A stretch of 12,937 nucleotides of DNA, taken from Acanthaster planci. Taxonomy: Eukaryota; Echinodermata; Asteroidea; Valvatida; Acanthasteridae. The notes beneath the pieces were generated by a model. It saw only the letters and a program-made list of their open reading frames with translations. It did no database searches and was not told the DNA's origin. Within the stretch, counting starts at the first letter, position 1; each line of letters starts with the position of its first letter. This document shows, piece after piece, positions 8,480 to 12,937 of this stretch. The DNA lies in assembly GCF_001949145.1 (NCBI RefSeq), contig NW_019091711.1, forward strand, positions 141,075 to 154,011. Direction: 5' to 3'. The position numbers and the translations under genes were made by a program.

Positions 8480-10680
8480 TTCAGAATGTTCCCACAACCC
8501 TCATAAGATGAAAGCAGACAATTATATGCACAACAGTGACTTGCATACTTCGTGGTTTCAGTCATCCAGCATCACGTTTGTATTGTGTCTTTTGGTGAAG
8601 AGATAAGACGTAACGTGATACTTCAGCATGCAGCCATCAACCTGCCTGTCAAAAGGTTTTGTTTCCCTATCGCCGCCATCAAGTTTGCGGTTTTGGAATA
8701 GCTTGTAGGCAGTGCTTCTTGTATTGCTCGTTGGCACATGTATACATGTACATGTATCACAGCCCTACAGGTTGGGAATGCTGCTTGTGCTAGCCTTGTG
8801 CTCTCTTTGGGTCTTTTTTTGTCCTTTGTATACAACATGTACAAGTATGGTGTGAAAATCTATCTAACCGAAGCCAGGAATGTGTGTTATAAACTATAAA
8901 ATGATTCCATAAATCTGCATCTGTTCGACATCCATGGCAATCAACGATCTTTTTTATTGTTCTCACATTCCTTCAAACCACACGAAACGAGAAACAAAAA
9001 CCCAATTCCTCACTTGTCACTGCTTGTATTTCAGTTTTTCCGGAATATAAAATTAGGACAACGTCCAACGGTTGATCAAAAAGATGTCTCGGTTATGATT
9101 AATCAAATACCTTGTGATGTGTTTAGAATAATAAACTTCACTGTCATACGACAACATGTTTAATGTGCATGTGAAATTTAAAAAAGCAAATATATGTGAA
9201 AGCATTGATCCAGGGATTTTTAAAAGACTCAAATTGTGTCACGGAGAGACATTTTTGTTTAATTATTTGCCTCTCTTTTGATTTTTGACACAAGCTGCAT
9301 AACACGATTGATTGGTAGTCCGAGATAACTCGCCCACTGCGGCGCTGTCGCCCGCGCGCAAGATGGTCGCTGAAGAAGCAGAATGTCATGAACGAGTACT
9401 GCGATTGGATAGCTGTGTCTTGCCAAATGTACGTCATGAAAGCGCACAGTCTCATTGGCGGGCACGCTATATGTAGATCTCTTTGTAGCAATATGAATAA
9501 TTCAGTTTTGGGCGATTAGTTGGACTCTTGAGATACGAGAATAGTCATGCGAACTTATTTGGGGCGTATTTTATCGGAAATGGGATGGGAATTTTTGTTT
9601 TGGTGTTTGTGTTATGAATGTAAAATATCATGGATTTTTTAATCGTGCACTATGCGTGTCATGATGACAGGAATCTGGCAACCGATGTCTGTATATCGCG
9701 TTGTAAGCGTGCGTGCGATAAGCCTTGTGTTGCACGACTGGAAATTTTGTGGAAGCACGCTTGCTTGAGTACAAGCAGCACAACTTCAAATTAAATTCAT
9801 AAACACAGAAAATGCAAACATAGACATGAGATCATTTTTTTTGTAAATGAACCCGCGGAAAAAATTGTGACGGCAGTGTTTTTCGACTTGCAACTATAGA
9901 GCTGCATTCAATGTAGTGGAACGTACGACCCTTTTTGGCAGAATCTGTACATTGACTGCTTGCCGCATTTCCATCATGCCTTCATTGGCAACGGTTCCGC
10001 TCTGCGGGAACCAGTGTGGTGCACCGCACACGTTTTCAGCACCGCAATTCGCAAACGCTTTATGAATGGGTTGCCAAGAATGGTTCTTCAGGCAACGGAG
10101 TCACGAAAACCTTTCGTTGTACCAAGAATTCCGTACAATGCTATTTCGCTGTAACATATTTTCTTCCCAAATAAATATGCACGTTTTCACCAGGACCACA
10201 GATTTGTGCTTGTACTCGGAATTTTGTTACAACCGATTTTGTAATAAGAGTCGACTGCCACGTCGCAGAGTTTTCTGAAAGCCACCGTACCATTGCACAC
10301 GCGCAGTGTTAGGGCGCAGCTGAAAGGAGCAGCCACTGGTGACCCGCATGTAATCATTACAATAACGCACTGTCTCAGTGAGTACCAACTTGACTGCCAC
10401 ACATGTGCAGATTTTGACACCGTACGAGCTTGGAGGAATAAAACATGTACGAGTGACCACACAGATATATATCGCGGAGCAACAAATCAGTATTTAAAAC
10501 GCCGTCCTTTTTTTAAAACATAAGTTTTATTTGACATCAAATGGACAGATAAATTATAATAGTTATTAAGTTTAGGGGGTTTTGTGTCGTTAAAAACCCT
10601 TTTTTATGCTGGCCCCTAGTGTTGTTTGTGGTTTGCCTTTGAATGCCAGCATCACCGCTGCTTTTTGATGACGTCACTGC
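8480..10680. other. Interior of the 2.4-kb element, no coding capacity recognised
   Basis: The longest frames (9144-9491 minus, 10187-10462 minus, 10293-10523 plus) match no transposase. A GC-richer block with clustered CpG runs from about 9300 to 10450. Within it GGTTCC (9993-9998) faces GGAACC, and GGTGCACC near 10018-10025 is a perfect palindrome. GATGACGTCACT near 10668 contains a CRE-like TGACGTCA. A cargo or captured host sequence is possible, but I recognise none. Confidence 0.5.
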
Positions 10681-10689
10681 CTTCTGCAA

Positions 10690-10754
10690 CGAATACCGGG
10701 GTATTAGTAAATACCGCGGTATTTTTTCATGGATACCGTGGTATCGAAAAAGGC
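10690..10754. repeat. Right subterminal GGTATT/AATACC palindromes
   Basis: Three palindromic blocks follow one another: around AATACCGGGGTATT (10692-10705), AAATACCGCGGTATTT (10709-10724, perfect) and GGATACCGTGGTATC (10731-10745). They mirror the left subterminal array in motif but not in exact arrangement. Confidence 0.8.
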
Positions 10755-10771
10755 AATACCGCCCAAGCCTA
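10755..10771 (-). repeat. Right terminal inverted repeat
   Basis: AATACCGCCCAAGCCTA, complement of the left terminus with one mismatch. Confidence 0.88.
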
Positions 10772-10779
10772 CCTTCAAT
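10772..10779. repeat. Right 8-bp target site duplication
   Basis: CCTTCAAT, identical to 8338-8345, directly abutting the right terminal inverted repeat. Confidence 0.88.
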
Positions 10780-10927
10780 CTGTCGTAGGATGAGAAGAAT
10801 ATGAACTTGAAAACAACATTTTCAGAATTAAAAGTTTTGCCTGGAGGTAATCACACTTTAACAAGGGATACAAATATTTGCATGGAATCGTCATGAAGGA
10901 AAAAAGCTTGTCAGCTGATCCAGCTAG

Positions 10928-11059
10928 CTCGATGATCGAGTGGTTAAGTAGTTAAAGGAACCTGGAAATAGAAATATAGATTTTTTATTTCCTGGTTCCT
11001 TTAAGGGTGATACAAACCTGCCAACCTGTACGTATTTTGCGTACCATGTACGCATTTTG
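10928..11059. repeat. Hairpin-rich segment
   Basis: Three structures stand close together. CTCGATGATCGAG (10928-10940) has a 6-bp stem. TTAAAGGAACCTGGAAATA (10952-10970) pairs with 10986-11004 over 19 bases with one mismatch around a 15-base loop. GTACGTATTTTG (11028-11039) recurs as GTACGCATTTTG (11048-11059), and between them TGCGTAC and GTACGCA (11038-11054) form a perfect stem with loop CAT. A small inverted-repeat transposon remnant is the simplest reading. No target duplication was found. Confidence 0.6.
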
Positions 11060-11445
11060 ACATTTAGATACGCTGGTACGAGATCTAATGCAAAAAGTAT
11101 GCAATATACACATGTAGTGCAAAATGCCAAATCTATATTTATAGAGACCAAATGAGCAACAGAGGGTGCCCTTGTAAGCCAGCTTACAAAAATAATGCTT
11201 GGTTCCTTGACGTCCATATGACAACATACAGTTGAAAGCATTTTATCGACTGTCTAGGGCTAGGTGTTGGCCTGCGCTCATTGGAAATACGGAGGGACAT
11301 GCTAATGTAGCCGTAGCTCTGGAAGCGCATTTCGGTGTGACACTGGCTGCACAGCTACTCAGGCCCAACATACATGTACGTGTCTTACGCCGTAGTTTTG
11401 TGGGTAACATGGACACCGATCAAAGTGCCAGATTTGGATCATACT
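11060..11445. other. Non-coding stretch, nothing recognised
   Basis: Short open frames on both strands (10924-11241 minus, 11232-11447 plus) without recognisable motifs. One ACATGTACGTG word occurs near 11371. Confidence 0.45.
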
Positions 11446-11485
11446 GATGGGGAAAAGAAAAGATGGGGGGATGGGGAAAAGAAAA
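11446..11485. repeat. Purine-rich direct repeat
   Basis: GATGGGGAAAAGAAAA occurs at 11446-11461 and 11470-11485, 24 bases apart, separated by GATGGGGG. A plus-strand frame (11374-11616) crosses it and is followed near 11610 by GTGTAAGTG, which could be a splice donor, but the Lys/Glu/Gly-rich peptide matches nothing I know and I do not call an exon. Confidence 0.7.
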
Positions 11486-11736
11486 TGAGATTCCATGCTC
11501 CACAGAAGTTTCTTGCTAGTTATGAAAAAAAAATGGCAATGCCTCCGGCCCGACAAGAACCGAGGCCAAGCTGTCAAACGCAATGGCTAAAACAGCTGAT
11601 GGTACAGTGTAAGTGAAACAAATTTCATTACAGAGTGAGTACATAACAGCAGATTTGAAAGTATGCAGAATGTTTAAGCACCTCACTTTATACAGAAATG
11701 ACTAAATCATTGAAATTTATTCAATAAATCCATGAA

Positions 11737-11796
11737 GTACAGTTGAACCTTATTAATAAGAGCACTGTTAATACAAGAGTCCTTTTATAACTGTAC
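11737..11796. mobile_element. Possible Tc1/mariner-pogo-type terminus or small derivative
   Basis: GTACAGTTGAACCTTATTAA begins here. TACAGT.GAACC is a start I associate with terminal repeats of pogo/Tigger-like elements inserted at TA. GTACAGTT (11737-11744) is the exact complement of AACTGTAC (11789-11796), which could delimit a 60-bp remnant. No second full-length terminus and no transposase are present. Confidence 0.35.
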
Positions 11797-12177
11797 ATAG
11801 TCTTTTAGAATGAAGTGGTCCATAGTTGGTTTTTTTTTTCTGATTGAGTGTGAGCATTGCGCAAACATTTTCTTGGTTATGTCTGCATGCACTGGGATTC
11901 TGGTTTCTGCTGCTTCACCGATGTGGTAGTCGAAAAAAATATGTCAAGGTTGAACTAGAGTACTTCTCGGTAGGCGGTAAATGTGCCCAAAGAGAGAGCA
12001 GTGTTGCTTTGAAATGATGAAGTGGATGTCCTCCGAGTTTGTTTCGTGTGAGATGGCCATGGTGGTGGAAAAGTCAAACCGTGGACCCCAGGAATGTGCC
12101 GTTGACATGTCATGTGGAAGGTCTAGAGTCTATGGTTATCCTTGAGCAAAGTTCAGCTTTCTGATCCACATAGCAGC
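11797..12177. other. Unassigned stretch
   Basis: A minus-strand frame is open from 12129 to the stop at 11944-11946 (62 codons with the stop, containing HSWGPRFDFSTTMAISHE). It matches no family I recognise and has no clear splice or start context. A poly-T run lies near 11830. Nothing else was seen. Confidence 0.35.
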
Positions 12178-12243
12178 TAGGGGTGTACATTTGCGGGTAT
12201 TTTTAGAACCGGGTACCCGTTTTTTGTTACATCGGGTACCCGG
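12178..12243 (+). mobile_element. Possible left end of a second hAT-like element
   Basis: TAGGGGTGTACATTTGCGGG opens the segment, resembling hAT termini that begin (C/T)AGGGGTG. It is followed by two perfect palindromes CGGGTACCCG at 12210-12219 and 12233-12242 and a GGGTAT word at 12195-12200. This is the same architecture (terminus, then inverted subterminal words) as the complete element to the left, but with a different motif. No matching right end was found, so the element would extend past the window or be truncated. The flank ATAGCAGC (12170-12177) is the candidate target sequence. Confidence 0.4.
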
Positions 12244-12937
12244 AGAAGAGATCGCCTAATAACAAATGGCATTACGCGCCACCCGGTGGATCATGTGCCT
12301 GAAACACGGTTCTTTTTGGTACATAGGAAGCAAGCAGAACATTGTTCTAAACGTCGGAGTTAATCTCTCCTACCTTTTTCAGTTTGCAAATTTTTTGTGG
12401 GTGTATGAAACAGAAAAACAAATCTTCACTGGAAACGCCAGCAAAAAGAACAGAGCTGCAAACCACCTACATGATATATGCACCTGCAAACGCTCAAAGG
12501 AAATGTCCCGGATGCTGCATGACCACGGACACATGAACGCATATGGCGTGCACAAATGGTGAGCGCTGGTCGTGTCACGTGCGGACCAGATCAGTGCTAT
12601 GTACGTCACGGGTTAGAGTTTTATGTACAAAAATACCACCGTAACTGGAACAATGCCCACACCATTACATCCACTTATTTTGAAGTTTTGATTAAAAAAA
12701 AACGCCACCAAAATGCTTCAAACGGTGTTGAAAGAATCGGAAGTCTATATAGGGTCAGGAGTCATCGCAAGTTCATTTTTTTTCTGACGAGGACCAGCAC
12801 GTTGCATAAATCAACGTAGCTGCAACTGTGTAATCCTGGCTTTCAAGATGCTGAAACTAACCTGATTGCAACGCGGGCCCAATTGTAGTCCCCTTCAAGT
12901 AGTCCAATCGCTGACACTGCAGCAGCTATGTGACCGT
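12244..12937. other. Unassigned stretch to the right edge, possibly interior of the second element
   Basis: The plus-strand frame 12266-12562 (98 codons) begins 23 bases after the GGGTACCCG palindromes and includes RAANHLHDICTCKRSKEMSR. The following frame is 12556-12819. Neither resembles a hAT transposase or any family I recognise. No repeats of note. Confidence 0.35.

Larger units (their letters stand above)
8346..10771. mobile_element. Complete non-autonomous hAT-like DNA transposon, 2,426 bp
   Basis: Both ends are defined. The left terminus is TTGGCTTGGGCGGTATT (8346-8362). The complement of the right terminus (10755-10771) is TAGGCTTGGGCGGTATT, matching at 16 of 17 positions. Immediately outside lies the exact 8-bp duplication CCTTCAAT. 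An 8-bp duplication, short inverted termini and TAGG-like outer bases are typical of the hAT superfamily. Just inside both ends lie inverted GGTATT/AATACC arrays. The interior (about 8480-10680) has no reading frame resembling a hAT transposase or its BED zinc finger, so movement would need an enzyme supplied elsewhere. The interior is richer in CpG words than the flanks. The near-perfect termini and intact duplication suggest fairly recent insertion. The superfamily rests on structure only; P-type elements also make 8-bp duplications. Confidence 0.88.

Noticed and set aside
8554-8760. Minus-strand open frame inside the 2.4-kb element (VPTSNTRSTAYKLFQNRKLD region) as a transposase exon
   Set aside because: It lacks BED-finger or hAT dimerisation motifs and is flanked by ACATGTA words and stops.
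9259-9491. Two overlapping minus-strand frames in the CpG-richer block as a gene
   Set aside because: Neither peptide shows motifs; two overlapping frames being open reflects few stop words rather than coding.
11374-11616. Possible exon ending at GTGTAAGTG
   Set aside because: The peptide is dominated by a purine-rich direct repeat and no acceptor or homology supports it.

Overview
The window looks like non-coding, transposon-rich nuclear DNA from an animal, most probably a marine invertebrate. The evidence is AT-rich sequence without long intact reading frames, one short exon with good eukaryotic splice sites, remnants of several eukaryotic transposon classes, and dense arrays of the palindromic word ACATGTA, which I recall as common in sea urchin, amphioxus and bivalve genomes. 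I cannot fix the species. There is no sign of bacterial gene organisation.

Layout. 1-556 (minus) is a broken gag fragment of an LTR retrotransposon, open at the left edge, with one frameshift and no N-terminus. 593-2837 is non-coding apart from a 31-bp tandem repeat (1409-1514) and small palindromes. 2838-3814 is a dense cluster of ACATGTA arrays. 4888-5018 (plus) is the only host coding sequence I recognise: an internal exon whose peptide matches the N-terminal ectodomain of nicastrin, the gamma-secretase subunit. If that is right, most of the window is intron of a nicastrin gene read left to right, and the transposon debris sits in its introns. 6609-7849 (plus) is a decayed DNA-transposon transposase with three in-frame stops, one frameshift and a lost catalytic Asp. 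8346-10771 is a structurally complete, apparently non-autonomous DNA transposon of 2,426 bp: near-identical 17-bp terminal inverted repeats, an exact 8-bp target duplication and GGTATT/AATACC arrays just inside both ends, all features of a hAT-type element. 10928-11059 is rich in hairpins. 11737-11796 and 12178-12243 resemble the ends of two further DNA transposons. The rest is unassigned.

Apart from the nicastrin exon, nothing here looks able to make a functional protein. The best-supported new item is the 2.4-kb element, whose two boundaries can be placed to the base. The most interesting question is how the nicastrin exon ends: there is a near-ideal splice donor, yet reading through it gives a short tail ending in a stop that partly resembles the nicastrin residues expected next.
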